From Aotearoamyces nothofagi (taxonomy: Eukaryota; Ascomycota; Leotiomycetes; Leotiales; Tympanidaceae): DNA of 64,000 nucleotides. Position 1 is the first letter of the stretch, and each line of letters begins with the position of its first letter. Positions 41,758 to 53,461 of the stretch are shown one piece after another. The translations under genes and the position numbers were made by a program. The DNA lies in contig JADDTR010000016.1 in assembly GCA_015345905.1 (NCBI GenBank), forward strand, positions 66,631 through 130,630. The letters run 5' to 3'. The notes beneath the pieces were generated by a model that was given only the letters and a program-made list of their open reading frames with translations, did not search any database and had not been told where the DNA came from.

Positions 41758-44245
41758 ATGGACGATAATCCAAATTCAAGAAGGCGTAGAGGGGCAGGAA
41801 TAGTGACTCCAAATGCATGTACTGAGTGCCGAAAGAAGAGATCCAAGGTGAGAAACACACTCGCATATTCACCAAGACATTGCTGACAACAAAATAGTGT
41901 GATGGGCAAAGGCCCTGCTCAAGATGTGCGACCCAAAACACCGAATGTCTCTATGAAGTACCAGTACGCCAAAGCAAGGAGACGATGCGAACCGAGATCG
42001 AACAATTACGAACCTATCGCCGCCAATCTCAACGCTTTTTGGGCGCACTTATGTCTAATACACTACCGCAGGAAGTCTTCAATCGGCTGAGAAATGGAGA
42101 ACCACTAGAAGCAGTCGTGGAATTGCTGCCGGAAACAGCTCCTGGTTCCGAGGACTTATCTGAAAGGGTTACAAAATATACGTCAACAGAGAGTCAAAAT
42201 GCAATCAATGGTGCTTTAAGAATGGCAGAGAGCATGGCCAGCCAAAGTAGGGCCATGCCTCTATATATGGGATTTGGTGGTCAACCGGCACAACTGAGCA
42301 ACCAATTACCTGCTGGCAGTAGTGGTGCAGGTCAGGCATCTAATAGTTGGATGCCCGACAGCAGTACTCATTCAATAGGATCGGCCACTTCTCAGGGCGA
42401 AGCTTCTATGAATTGGACAACAGATCTGCGTGAACTTCAAGAACACAGTCCGGTGAGCACTGGCCTTTCACGTCCACTTGTCGGATCATGGCCTCAACCG
42501 TCACAGCTATCTACTACGTCTACACCAAATAGTACCACACAAAGGGCAAGGGGACGAGGTCAAGACCAGCTTCTTGGTCATTCATATGGAATAGAGGAGG
42601 ATGCGTCCGGTCCCCATGCTACAACAGGCTCATGGACAATTGTGACCCCACGTAGTGATTTAGTCGAGCACCTTATGGCCCTGTATTTTTGTTGGGAGTA
42701 TCCAACATTTGCTAGTCTTTCTAAAGAGCACTTCCTTGCAGACTTTCGAGCTGGAAGGACAAGATATTGCTCCTCTCTTCTCGTAAACGCTATGTTAGCA
42801 TTGGGCTGCAGATTTTCGACCCTTCCCGAGTCGCGAGCGGATCCAGAAAGAAGCGAAACATCGGGAGAACATTTTTTCGCCGAGGCCAAAAGACTCTTAG
42901 CAGGCGATGATCACAGTTCATTAACAACTATTCAGGCTCTAAGCTTGATATCAATTCGGGAGGCTAGTTGTGGCCGTGAGACGGAGAGCTTTTACTACTC
43001 AGGACAGGCTATTCGCATTGCTGTTGAGCACGGCTTGCATATAGAAGCCACTGATAAAGAACGAGACGCAGATGATATCGATCATGAAGTTCGTTCAGCC
43101 ACATTCTGGGGGGCGTTCGCTCTAGATGAGTAAGTTATTCTTCCCAGGACTTGGCTCAGGAGAAGCTCAAGTAATCTCAAGTCAACCTCGTAAATCAACT
43201 TCGTTCCTTAATACTGATGAATGTATAGAGCTTGCTGCCTGAGCATCGGAAAAGTGCCTCATGTGTCTCGATATGTTAAACTTGCCTCAAAGCCTGCTAT
43301 CATAGATGCGGTCGAATCTGGTGAATGGGTTCCTTACACAGACCAGGGCGCACCGGAGGTCTTAGCAGCAAACCAGCCAAGCAATGTCAGATCCGTGTAC
43401 AAGTGTTTTTGCGAGTTATCAGAATTGATTCATCAGTCTTTATATACGCTCTACACTCCTAGCAAAAGCTTGACTTCTCAAGAATTACTAGCTACTTATA
43501 CAAAATATCTTAATTGGTATAGCTCGCTACCAGAGGCTTTACGACTCGGTCGTAATTTCACTCCGGCCGTGCTCTTCTCACAGTAAGTGATTAGACTTCT
43601 CCATTCTGGTCCTATGTTGATACCAATCTGTATCAAGCTCTAGGCAAATCGGTAGCTAACCCCTTTAATAGCATGTACTATCACTTTGCAATACTGCTCT
43701 TGTTCCGACCATTCATCAAGCTTCGATTTGTGGGATCTGGTGTTTCAGCACGTGACGTATGTTTACAAGCTGCCGACGCAATTTCTACCCTAGTACGTTC
43801 GTACGACCAGCTCTATACGCTACAGAGGACACCATCATTTGTCCCATTCATGGTCTTGGCCTCAGGTATCATGCATCTCGTGGCTGGCACTGGCAGCAAC
43901 GATTCCAAAAAGAAGGTCTTACAGAGCGCTGCAGACCTGAAAGACATGCGCCGCTGCCATGGTTCCGCTCACCGTGGCCTAGATATTCTCCGATTTCTTG
44001 GGCAACATTGGGGTACTGAAAATGTACTAGATGAAGATGATCCACCAGACATGGAAGAGGTTAAAAAGAGGTGTGGCCCTCTAGCCAGGTCGATGAACCT
44101 CTTCTCTCCCAATATGGGGTCAACGCTAGCAGATATTGAACCTGAAAGTACGGAGACAATCTTCTCGCCATTTCCTCTACAAGGACATCCATTGATTTCA
44201 TCTGGGAATCAGCTTGATATAGACGGCTTCCGGAAACTGGACTGA
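41758..44245 (+). CDS. Zn(II)2Cys6 transcription factor with fungal-specific regulatory domain
   Basis: Four exons, join(41758..41847, 41898..43129, 43229..43582, 43672..44245), give 749 residues. The DNA-binding cluster has six cysteines at 21, 24, 31, 37, 40 and 47, in the canonical C-x2-C-x6-C-x5-C-x2-C-x6-C spacing; the first intron falls between Lys30 and Cys31. A short helical linker follows (TEIEQLRTYRRQSQRFL), possibly for dimerisation, then a serine-rich region. The middle homology region is recognisable by HLMALYFCWEYPTFASLSKE, YCSSLLVNAMLALGCRFS, and AIRIAVEHGLHIEATD through TFWGAFALDEACCLSIGK. This fungal-trans domain is typical of regulators of metabolism; the target pathway cannot be inferred from the neighbours. 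Confidence 0.92.
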
Positions 44246-46852
44246 CTGAGATGGCTCGGACTGCGGTGAATAGATAGATAGCATAGCGATTACATTATAA
44301 TGACGATCTTGAAACCATTGAAAGCAATCGATAAGGGCATAAGTTTTGGGTTGAAGAAGACGGAACAAGGAATGAGAAGCTATTTGCTACGTACAGAGCT
44401 TCCGGCAAGATATATACCCAATTAGCATGTATACCTGATAGCATCGAGCCAAAGTCCCCCGTGACCCTTTGACACTTGCAGGCGTTCACGGACCGACAGA
44501 CGCTCTGAAGCAAGCAGGTGACGTGACCATGCGAGCGGAAAGTTCCTCATATTCGCCTCTCTTGTCTCGATGCGTGGAGGGTGCAGTTTCGAGTACGAGG
44601 GAGCCTTGCTGGACATGATCTGATAATAAAGTCATTGTTCTGCACAGAGCAGTCTTGGCTGAGATCATAGAGCGACAAACGAGAGGGCCACATCGGATTT
44701 CGGCTATGGCCATGCAGACGCGGCAGTTCTGCGAACGCATGAAAGACATACAGTACCGTACTGCCGCAGGGCTCCGCTCGCCCGGTTCCTGCAGGCTGCA
44801 CATGGAGATGAAGCACGTAAGGTATAGAGAGAGATTTGAGGATGCTAGATGGTGTTCGTTCGGATCCCATACGCCCCCTCGCGCTCCCGCCCCTTCCGGC
44901 GCTTATACTTTCCTATCCGAGGCTGCAGATTCTGCTTTTTTATACGGAAAAAAGATACCATATACGTGGTAAGTACTGAATGCATGTATCTATACATGGG
45001 TACGATAGCAACTATACGTATACGTATACGAGAGATGAGATGGGAACGACAGGCATTCTTGATCCGCGCAAATCGGGATCAAGACGGGGAGGCTAGGACT
45101 TTGTGGCTTTTGGGAAAATGTGGTTTTTGAAACGGGTTCCGATATTCTAGGAAGAAAAGGCCTACCTATAACCCATTGCATTTTACAGAAGACGCAATAG
45201 TTGACGGTGGAGGATGTAGAGAGCTGTATGCTATTGCTTTCCATCGGTCCTTGAGCGGCATTCCTCCGGCTGGGCAGCTTATGTGGAGTGGAGTACGAGG
45301 TGCAGTAAGCAGGATACCAGTACTAGGTATCTGTACGGTAGGAACAGAGAGGACTTAGGTATCAATTAGGACAGTCTCATTGTTGTCGTTATTGTTGTCG
45401 GAGGCGAGTCACGTGTGCAACTGGACCATTGGCAAGGTCGTTGCTGACACGTCAATGAACAGCCAGGTGACCAGGTGAAAAGCTCTGAGCGCCAGGATGA
45501 TTCGAGGGCGGTTTGAGAAGAGGTCCGAGAGCGACGCCAAGATCAAATCTGGGCGAGTTTGCGAAATAGGCACGATACGGCCGGTTATCAACAAAACGAG
45601 AATGATGTCGAGCTAGGAAGGGTGTTGACGTCGTTGTTGATGTTGTTGTTGTTGCTGCTGCTGCTGTTGTCTTGTCTTGGCTGGTCGGGTCCGAGAGGAG
45701 TTTGAGAGTGTCTGGCGGTGGGGGCCGGCGGGTGGGTCACGGCGGGCGGTGGGCGGGTGGGCACGGTCGCAGAGATCGAACGATAAATGCGAGAAGTGGC
45801 GCAAGCCGGCGGGAGCTAGCGGTTCGCACGGTGCCGACCACGTGCAGCCGAGGGACAGGGCGGGACAGGGCCGGGCAGGGCACAGGACGTGCCTTATAAG
45901 GCCCGAGTGGAGGGCAAGATATCTGCGACGGCCGACGAGGGATCGGGGGATGTAGTAGAGAGATGTGGGATGTCGAGATGTGGGATGCAGAGGTGTGGGA
46001 TGTAGATGTAGATGCGGGATACAGACGTGGAATCTGGAGATGGCTAGAGATGGCTGCTCTTCTGTTCCCGTCTCTCTCGCCCATGCGCATATATACAGTA
46101 CAGCCAGCCAGCCCTACACTGCACCGTACCGTCCCAGCCTCGTCCGTCCTGGAGCTGTCTCGGCCGAGGCAGAGCAGCAACTGCCGTGGTATATCTACGC
46201 AATACCTACTACGCCATACCTACGCAACGCAATAATACCTACGCAATGCAACACCTGCCTCGCCTGGCGATGCACCTGCTGCTGCGGTGCTGTACCGGTT
46301 ACTGCATGCGTGCAGATGCGGCAGTGTAGCACGGACTGCATCCTGGGCTGGAGTGATTGGACGGATGGAGGGACGAGTCCAGGTCCAGTTGTCATGGCAG
46401 TCCCAGTTGTATCCGTTCCAGCTGTATCGCATCCTCTCTATTGTGTTCGGCGTTTTGCATAGCGACATCCGTTGGAGCCCCACCGCGAAGGGCGGTCAGT
46501 ATATTGCACTGTACTGCACTTGCAGCAGGTAGTGTGCTGCAGTATACCGTCTGGTCGGCCATATATGGAGACTCCAGATGGCATCCTACTGTATGTTGTC
46601 GAGAGTGCTAGACGCAGCAATATATACGCCGCGCTAGCACACAGGCCTTCTGACCGTCAGAGTCTTCCTGGAAGCTGGAAGCCGGAACCCGTTGCCTGGC
46701 TGGCTGCCTGGAGCCTGGAGCCCGGCGCCGAAAGTCACGTCACAATCACGATCACTATCACGGCCGTCATAGGGATTCGGAAATTTAAGATCTCTGGAGC
46801 AGCCAGCTCGGCTAAATATATAGTAGGGCCTAGCGCGGGGCCAGCGAGCCGC

Positions 46853-46887
46853 GAGTTGCGAGTTGCGAGTTGCGAGTTGCGAGTTAC
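46853..46887. repeat. GAGTTGC x4 heptamer array
   Basis: Four exact copies of a seven-base unit (46853-46880) followed by a variant GAGTTAC. Confidence 0.9.
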
Positions 46888-47080
46888 GGACGTATGTGCT
46901 TGTACTTGTACAAGCGTGGGCCTTCTCGCCCTCGGTGCCTCACCTCCCTATACAACTTCCCTATACAACTTCCCTAAGGCCTCTAGCCCGCCTCGCCCGC
47001 CTCGCTTGCCCTTACGAACGCAGTGTACGCTGGAGGGCGCTGCCTGGGTGTTCTGGAGGGTCCTCTGCGCTCTGGAGGGG

Positions 47081-47122
47081 CATCCTGCATCCTGCATCCT
47101 GGATCCTGCATCCTGCATCCTG
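47081..47122. repeat. CATCCTG x6 heptamer array
   Basis: Six consecutive seven-base units, five of them CATCCTG and the fourth GATCCTG. GGAGGGC/CTCTGCGCTCTG motifs flank it on both sides, suggesting a larger imperfect duplication from about 47033 to 47145. Confidence 0.9.
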
Positions 47123-47629
47123 GAGGGCCCTCTGCGCTCTGCAGGACCGCCTCTCTGTATCCTCCGGCACCCTACACGCTGTAGGGCACTCTGCAGGGCC
47201 CTCGCGATTCGGGAGGGCACGGTGCATTGTGGGCTCTGTCCCGCACGCACGCACGGCAACCGCAGAATCAGGGTCCCTCAGCAGCGACGCCCGCGCCAAG
47301 CTGAGGAGCGTGCACTCTCCCAACGTCCCGCGCCTGATTGGCGGCCGGCGGGCAGCAGCCCTGTCCCTGGCCGGCCTAGCGTCGGCGCGTTCCGAGCAAG
47401 CGGATCGCCGGATCCTGGCGGCGGTCCAGCGCGTCTTGGCGGCCGTTGATCACGCTTTTCCGCGAAGCCAGGGAGTCAGGCCACCGCAAAGCACATGACG
47501 ACGACGGCGCGTCGGGCTCGGGATTCGTCCACGGCCCCTTCGCACCTCCACGGCGTACGTAAGGCAGGGGCTGAGCCCGCCGGCAGCGTCCAGTCCAGGC
47601 CACGGACCTCAACGTGCGTGGGCCCGGTG

Positions 47630-47631
<2 letters not shown>

Positions 47632-47679
<48 letters not shown>
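47632..47679. repeat. CAG trinucleotide run, 16 copies
   Basis: Sixteen uninterrupted CAG units. It is not inside any supported gene. Further left, GTTGTTG/CTGCTG triplet runs occur at about 45629-45670. Confidence 0.92.
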
Positions 47680-47680
<1 letters not shown>

Positions 47681-47790
47681 GGCCAGCAGCCACGGGAGAT
47701 GCGGAATTAGATGAAACGGCATCGAGATCTTTTGCTCGGCCTCGCGCATCTCTGCTTTTCCCGGCCGGCTGGGCCTGAAGGAGGCATAAT

Positions 47791-47832
47791 AGCCTCGCAG
47801 CCTCGCAGCCTCGCAGCCTTGCAGCCTCGCGG
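47791..47832. repeat. AGCCTCGC eight-base repeat, about five copies
   Basis: A unit of eight bases (AGCCTCGC) repeats about five times, one copy with a C-to-T change. Confidence 0.85.
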
Positions 47833-48009
47833 TATGTAAGTGCAGGGTGCCATACAGCCTGGTCCAACCAGGAGAGGCCGGAGCGAGAAGAAAGAAAAAA
47901 GGACAAGCGGACCAATTGCTCCCCCCCGCAAACGTCCACTGACAGGCGCCTTCCAGGCTCTGCAGCCGTCCAGCAGTAGCATAGCAGTAGCAGTGCTTGG
48001 CGGCTGCTG

Positions 48010-48780
48010 CTACTGCTTAGGGGTAGGTAGGTACTGTAGGTAGGTACTGTCCAGCACAGTACAGGACCTACATTTAGGTAGGTAGGTACAGCACAGTACA
48101 GGACAGTACCTACATTTGGGCAGATAGGTGCTGTACGGCACTGTGCCTTGCCTGTGCCCGGGTGGGTACAGTACTATAGCACTGACTGCAGCGAGTGCTT
48201 AGTCCCTCCCTGGCTACCCAGCTGTACAGTGCTACTGTGCGTGTGTGTTATGCTATGCTATGCTATGCTGGATGCGACTGTTGCCGGCGGCCGAGACAGC
48301 CAAGGAATGCAGGTGCGGTTGCGCATGGCAGTGTAGATAAACCGTGTAAATAAACAGTACAGATAAACACAGTACAGCACTGTAGTGTGCTGTGCTGTGC
48401 ATGTATAGTATGGTGTATAGTAATACTGTACAGTATAGTGTATAGTACGGTGTGGGTGCAGATGTCGGTTCGGTGGTGGACGACGCCGGTGTAGGCAGCC
48501 GGCTACCTGGAATGCTCCCTCGCTACCGTGGCAGGCGCTCAGGCTCTCAGGCCCTCTCAGGCCCTCTCAGGCCCTCTCTCGCCCGTGCACTGGCTGGTAT
48601 AGTGAGCGAGGCAGCCAAGATCGCTGGGTAAGGGAAGGTACGGCCGGCACTGTATGTACAGTAAGTATGTACAGTAAGTATGTATCGCTACTGTATGTTG
48701 TCGGTGCTGTATGTTGACAGAACTGTACAGTATATACAGTATAGTATATACAGTACATACAGTACCATAATGCCTTGACG
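48010..48780. repeat. Palindrome-rich GTAC/CTGTACAG tract
   Basis: TAGGTAGGTACTG repeats, CAGCACAGTACAGGAC words and CTGTACAGTATATACAGTAT-like stretches occur throughout, in both orientations. GTATGTACAGTAA is directly duplicated at about 48654-48680, and TCAGGCCCTC repeats three times near 48546-48575. Because the words are self-complementary, the tract could fold or pair with itself. Confidence 0.8.
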
Positions 48781-49000
48781 CACTCCCAGCTAACCCGACG
48801 CCGAACTGCCGAGTCGCCATCTAACCAAGCCAGTTCTGCCAGGCGTGTGTTTTGTGCCGTGGCAGTTTCTGTCCCATTCTGCCCTGTCTGTCCTGTCCTG
48901 GCTGGTCTGTCCTGTCGGTGTATCTGGCTGGCACGGGCCCCATTGATTTAAGGTTTGCCGTTGCGGCCAGCGCCTGCGAGTGCCTGTCAGTGTCTGGCCC

Positions 49001-49236
49001 AGCACCAGCGCCAGCGCCAGCACCAGCACCAGCGCCCTCCGCCGTAGCTGGCCGTGTCTGGCCGCGACCGCCTACCGCGACTGCTGCCGCCGGCGTCCTC
49101 CGCCCCTCTCGCCCTCCATTCGCCCCCCGAGTGCCTTGGGCATCTGCCGTCGCCGAGCCAGCGCACTCCAGCGCTCTCCAGCGCCCTCCAGCGCCCGCCA
49201 ACCGCCCGCCCAGCGCCCGCCAGCGCCCCCCCCAGC
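49001..49236. repeat. CCAGCR hexamer run and CCAGCGC-rich stretch
   Basis: CCAGCA/CCAGCG units repeat about six times near 49000-49035. CTCCAGCGC-like units recur at 49167-49200, continuing as CGCCCGCCAGCG variants to about 49236. Confidence 0.85.
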
Positions 49237-49912
49237 CCAGCGCCGCGCCCCATCCCATCTCCCATCATCACACCACTTCGCTCCCCCAAAACTCGTGATT
49301 CCTAGGCCCTGACACGAATATGAACCGCGACCCCGGCGCGCCTTGGCCACCCCCCCCCCCCGGCCCTGTCCCGTAGGCTCGAGGCTGTTGATCCCCATAA
49401 TTATTTTTCTCCTTCTCATGCCTTTCCTATGGATGCCCGGAATTGCATCCAGAGGACGCCTCCGCGCAGAGTATATAGTACTGCAAAGGCACGCCACCCT
49501 GGTGTGATGCTTTACTACAAGATCCAGCAGCACCTCGATATCACCGATATCGACTCTTCACTCTCAATCCTCCTCAGCCCAGCTCAGCTCTGATCTGCTA
49601 TCATACCCTATACTATACTCTACTCTACCTTTCCCCCTCCTCGGAGCCAGCAGTCTCCAAGTCACCAGTTATCACCCCGCCTCCCGTCGCCGTCCGCACC
49701 AGCACCCAGCTCCCCGTCAACTCGAGCCCAGCTCTGACTGCCGTTCGTCAGACTCCCTGCACTTCAGCCACTACCGTGGCGAGCATCTGCTACAGCTTCT
49801 CTGCTCTAGCCTTAGGCTCTACCCTCTACCGTCAGTGTGCACCCAGCAGCTGCTGCTTATCCAGACCCCTCCCATAAAATATCACCCCATACATTGGGTG
49901 TTCACCACATCT

Positions 49913-51498
49913 ATGGCTATCCCAGCCCAGCAACAACAATCTTCTCCTGACTACTTCTCAATCCCCAAGAGACCCTCAGAAGTGACTGTAAGCTGGCTCC
50001 CTCCTCACGTTGTATACACCGGCTGTACTCTCCCCCCGCAATCCCCTCGCGCGGCCCTGCCCCCAGGCTGTGTTGGCCGAGTCGACGAGGCAGGAAGTCC
50101 TCCATCGTCGGACTCATCTCAAGTCAGTGACCACGTCGTTAGCCAATCATCTCGTCGCCTCTCAAAGGCTCCAGTCCCGATCAGGAACAACAGCTGACCT
50201 TTATCCATAGACCGACTCTATATCACCATCCTCGTTTGTCTGGGACCCCCAGAGCCCATATAGTGACCCTTCGTTACTGAGTGACTCTACTGCTCTATCG
50301 CCAGTATCACCAACCTCGCTGTCGTTCCCAAACACCAACTACACCCTTCCAGCATCGGACCTCACCGTGGACCTGAAGCCGGAACAACCTTTCAACTTCG
50401 GTGCCTTTGAAGACTGGATGCCCTGGGACGACTCAATCGCCCCCGCTCCCCTGTCCCCAAGCATCGAACCCCACTCCACAGATCTGAAGCTCGAGCCTCT
50501 GAGCCCTGACATGTCATCTGTGCCCAGCTCCATCAACCCAACAGCAATGCTCGAAGACAACTCGGCAGTATTCCAAGACAGCATCACCGAAGAGCCTCTC
50601 TTCCAAACACCCCAAGACCTCTCCAGGATGGACATGGACTCTAACCAAAGGGACCAGCTCTACTCCACACCCCTCTCCTGGGAACGTCCCCGGGTTGGCT
50701 ACCGTACCAACTCCACCTCGGCCATCCCATCTGCTCAGCAGCAGCAACAGCAACAACAGCAACAGCCCCTCAACCCATTCGCGCCTCTCACAGCCGATCA
50801 AGAAGCTCGTCTACGTAACATCGCCATGCCCAACTCCAATGGAGGCTACTTATCGAGGACATCCACATCCACAACATCTCCGCGTACCTCGCCTGAGCCA
50901 TTGAACAGGAAACGCAAAACCTCGACCGCGTCGGACGAGTCCGACTGTCTCAACCCAGTCCCACGAGCCAACGGCCGCGGCCCGCCAATTAAGAAGACTG
51001 CGCATAACATGATCGAGAAGCGTTATCGCACAAATCTTAACGACAAGATCGCCGCGCTCAGAGACAGTGTGCCCAGCCTACGTGTCGCCGCACATGAACA
51101 GGATCAGGAAGAAGATCTGGACGGTCTAACCCCTGCGCATAAGCTCAACAAGGTACGTCTTCGGGATCTCACCCCTGCAAGATTATGGCGCATCAGGCTA
51201 ACTGAAATATCAGGCAACCATTCTGTCCAAAGCTACAGAATACATCTCCCATCTCGAGCGCCGCACCAAGTCTCTCGCAAAGGAGAATGCCACGCTGAAG
51301 GCTCGCGTTGAGGCATTCGAGATGCTCGTCATGGCTCGCTCGCCACCCATCAACATGAACAACAACCAAAACTCTGCTCAAAACCAAAACAATCAAGCAT
51401 ATTCAAACCAAGGCTACTCGAATCAAAATCAAAATGCGTTGAGGAGGCAACAACAACAACAACAGCAGCAGCAACAAACTCAACAGGGAAGATACTAG
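49913..51498 (+). CDS. SREBP-like bHLH transcription factor without membrane anchor (SrbB-like)
   Basis: Three exons, join(49913..49987, 50211..51152, 51214..51498), give 433 residues. The basic helix-loop-helix region reads KKTAHNMIEKRYRTNLNDKI (about residues 290-310). The tyrosine in EKRYR, where most bHLH proteins have arginine, marks the SREBP class. The loop contains an acidic insert (HEQDQEEDLDGL). Helix 2 is split by the second intron (HKLNK / ATILSKATEYISHLERR), and a leucine-zipper-like segment follows. The N-terminal ~260 residues are acidic, serine/proline-rich with a run of ten or more glutamines, as in an activation domain. No transmembrane segment follows, so it resembles Aspergillus SrbB rather than membrane-bound SrbA; those act in hypoxia, sterol and haem regulation. 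Polyglutamine near the end is encoded by CAA/CAG. Confidence 0.88.
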
Positions 51499-51784
51499 GT
51501 TATGAGCACAGGAGTCGGAAAACAAAAAACATTTTATATATAACGGCGTTTTAAGGAAATAGGACGGGAAAGCGGGAACGGGAAGAGATACCCGTCGGAA
51601 GATCCAAAATGCTGATCTGATTGATCTGACGATCCATCGGTTACATAGCAAAAGGCTTTGGCGCATCATATAGGTTAGACACCGGATATTATTTCCGTCG
51701 TGCAAGGATATTCAAGTCATGGATTAATGAATTCCACATATGCCTCATAGGCTAGAGTAAATAGCATAATACAACCAGTTCCTC

Positions 51785-52839
51785 TCAAGAGTCACAGATA
51801 AAATCAAACTCCGCGTTTTGACTTGTTAAGACTTGGAAATTTGTTGCCGTTGCTGAGTCCTGTGCCGACTGGCAAGCAGCTAAATCCCGGCGAGTCAGCA
51901 TATTTCTGTTCTGTTCTGGTCTTCTCATGTAGGGGTCCTAGTTCTAACTTCTTCCTATGCAAAGGCCGTTCTTGTCCCGCTCTTCCTCGCCCACCGAACA
52001 AGAAGACAGCCTGGTCTTTGGCAGAAAAGGAAGATGTCCACGAAATTATTCTAGGGGGAGAATGATAACGTACTCTGCTGCGTGGTACAATCCGATACAG
52101 AAAAGCTGCTACCGGATTCATTTGCCAGTTTCTGGCAGGCATCGAACTGCGAGCTGCAGGACCTCTGTGCCGCATTGGCAAATGTGTCCTAAGAGATGTC
52201 AAGTCAATCAGCATGGGCATTGCCATATTTGTATTTTTTGGGAGCTTGTGGAGCGCGAGGGTCGGGAAGGTGCTGCCTACAAACGTGTTCCCCTCGACCT
52301 CAAAAGGGCGTGACGTGTCTCCGGAATCCGTAATCTGACAAGTTTCGAGAGATAATGTCAGCAGGATTCCCCATTTGTCGGCTTTTGTCTGGCCCGGCTG
52401 CTTGAGTTAGATATGCCTTCCCCCAACAGCAACAACCAAAAAAATTGGGAGAGAAGGGAAACCCCCAACAGAGTCGTATATCTAGGTATATTGCCTCGAT
52501 CTCCTCTGTCTTGTTTATACTGCAGAGTCGAAACCCTGCGATATCTCGCCATCTCTCATGACATGTCTATAATAGTAGGGAAGATGTCAACATACCGCAG
52601 GCGCCGCCGCACCGCCAAGCGCTTGTGTGAAGGTCTGCATACGCATTTGATCAGCAACACAACACATCCTCCCTATATGCAGCCCGTATTTTCTCTTCAC
52701 TAACCTGCAGATTCGTCAGGGTTCTCGGTGCTAGCATATTCGTAAACTCCGCACTGAGATCGATATCTTTTCCCGACGCTTGGCCAGTGAGTAGCGGGAG
52801 AGAGAGTAGCAGGCTAGATATGATTGATGAGGACAACAT
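51785..52839 (-). CDS. Secreted cysteine-containing fungal protein, five exons
   Basis: Five small exons on the minus strand, 52705-52839, 52596-52634, 52281-52334, 52074-52188 and 51785-51879, give 145 residues. Introns are 70, 261, 92 and 194 bases. The protein starts with a clear signal peptide (MLSSSIISSLLLSLPLLTG, cleavage likely after QASG). TFTQALGGAAAPAITDSGDT and RPFEVEGNTFDTFANAAQRS follow, then two C-x6-C pairs (C87/C94 and C110/C117) and a lone C143 near the end. The ALGG-x3-APA and DSGD-x-x-RPFEV text matches small secreted ascomycete proteins I recall, of no known function. Exon phases agree at every junction, which supports the model, but the 261-base and 194-base introns are long. 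It ends 286 bases past the bHLH stop and converges on it. Confidence 0.75.
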
Positions 52840-53461
52840 GGCTGTCTCGTGTGCCCGTCTTGTTTAGGCGATGGTAGGAGATGAGCTTTAATAAAAATGA
52901 ATTAAAATATCTTGAGATCTTTTAAGGTTTGCACCGGAACTTGATAACGACAATCTGAAGAATGTTGAGATAAAGATATGCATATTCGGAACTGAAAACA
53001 GGAGACATTCCCGATAAGGAGATGGTGGGGTGTGGAAGGGGTGAAACGGGAAGGCCCATCTGAAACATGAATGTGGCGCCTTCTGTCAGGGGTGTTAACC
53101 GGTTGCTTGAGGTAGATAGAGATGACGGAGTTATGGCATCGTTTGAAACAGTGGCCGAGCAACACAATAACAGCCGAAAAAGGAATACAGAATCATAACT
53201 TAGTTTTGTTTTCTATTCTGTAGGGGCCAAATGCCATAGGAGTCATTTGGGCATTATAATATTCGCAAAGCTTAAATGAATGTTCAAGTCGCTTCCTGAC
53301 TCCTTAGTTGGGTCCCTTAACATCTGCATCGCTGTGCTTCCGTGACTCATAAAAGTCTCTCTTGCTCTAAAACTCTCGACGATAACAAAGTCACCCAACC
53401 CAATACACCGATGCCATGCTTGTGGCCAATGCCAACTATGCTCACTCTATATCTCAGTCTC
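52840..53461. other. Intergenic between secreted protein and Mid2-like gene
   Basis: Both flanking genes are on the minus strand, so this holds the secreted gene's promoter and the Mid2-like gene's 3' end. Open frames are short and not believed. Confidence 0.4.

Larger units (their letters stand above)
44246..49912. other. 5.67 kb gene-free region, repeat-rich from about 45.6 kb
   Basis: The left 1.3 kb is ordinary intergenic sequence. From about 45.6 to 49.3 kb the DNA is GC-rich and packed with short tandem repeats, palindromic GTACTGTACAGTAC words and a CAG run. The last 600 bases (49.3-49.9 kb) are C/T-rich, like the leader of the bHLH gene that follows. Long open frames on all strands mirror the base composition and show no domains. 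Confidence 0.6.

Noticed and set aside
46472-49533. Open frames up to 325 codons in the second repeat tract
   Set aside because: Same reason: composition follows the simple repeats and no protein family is recognisable.
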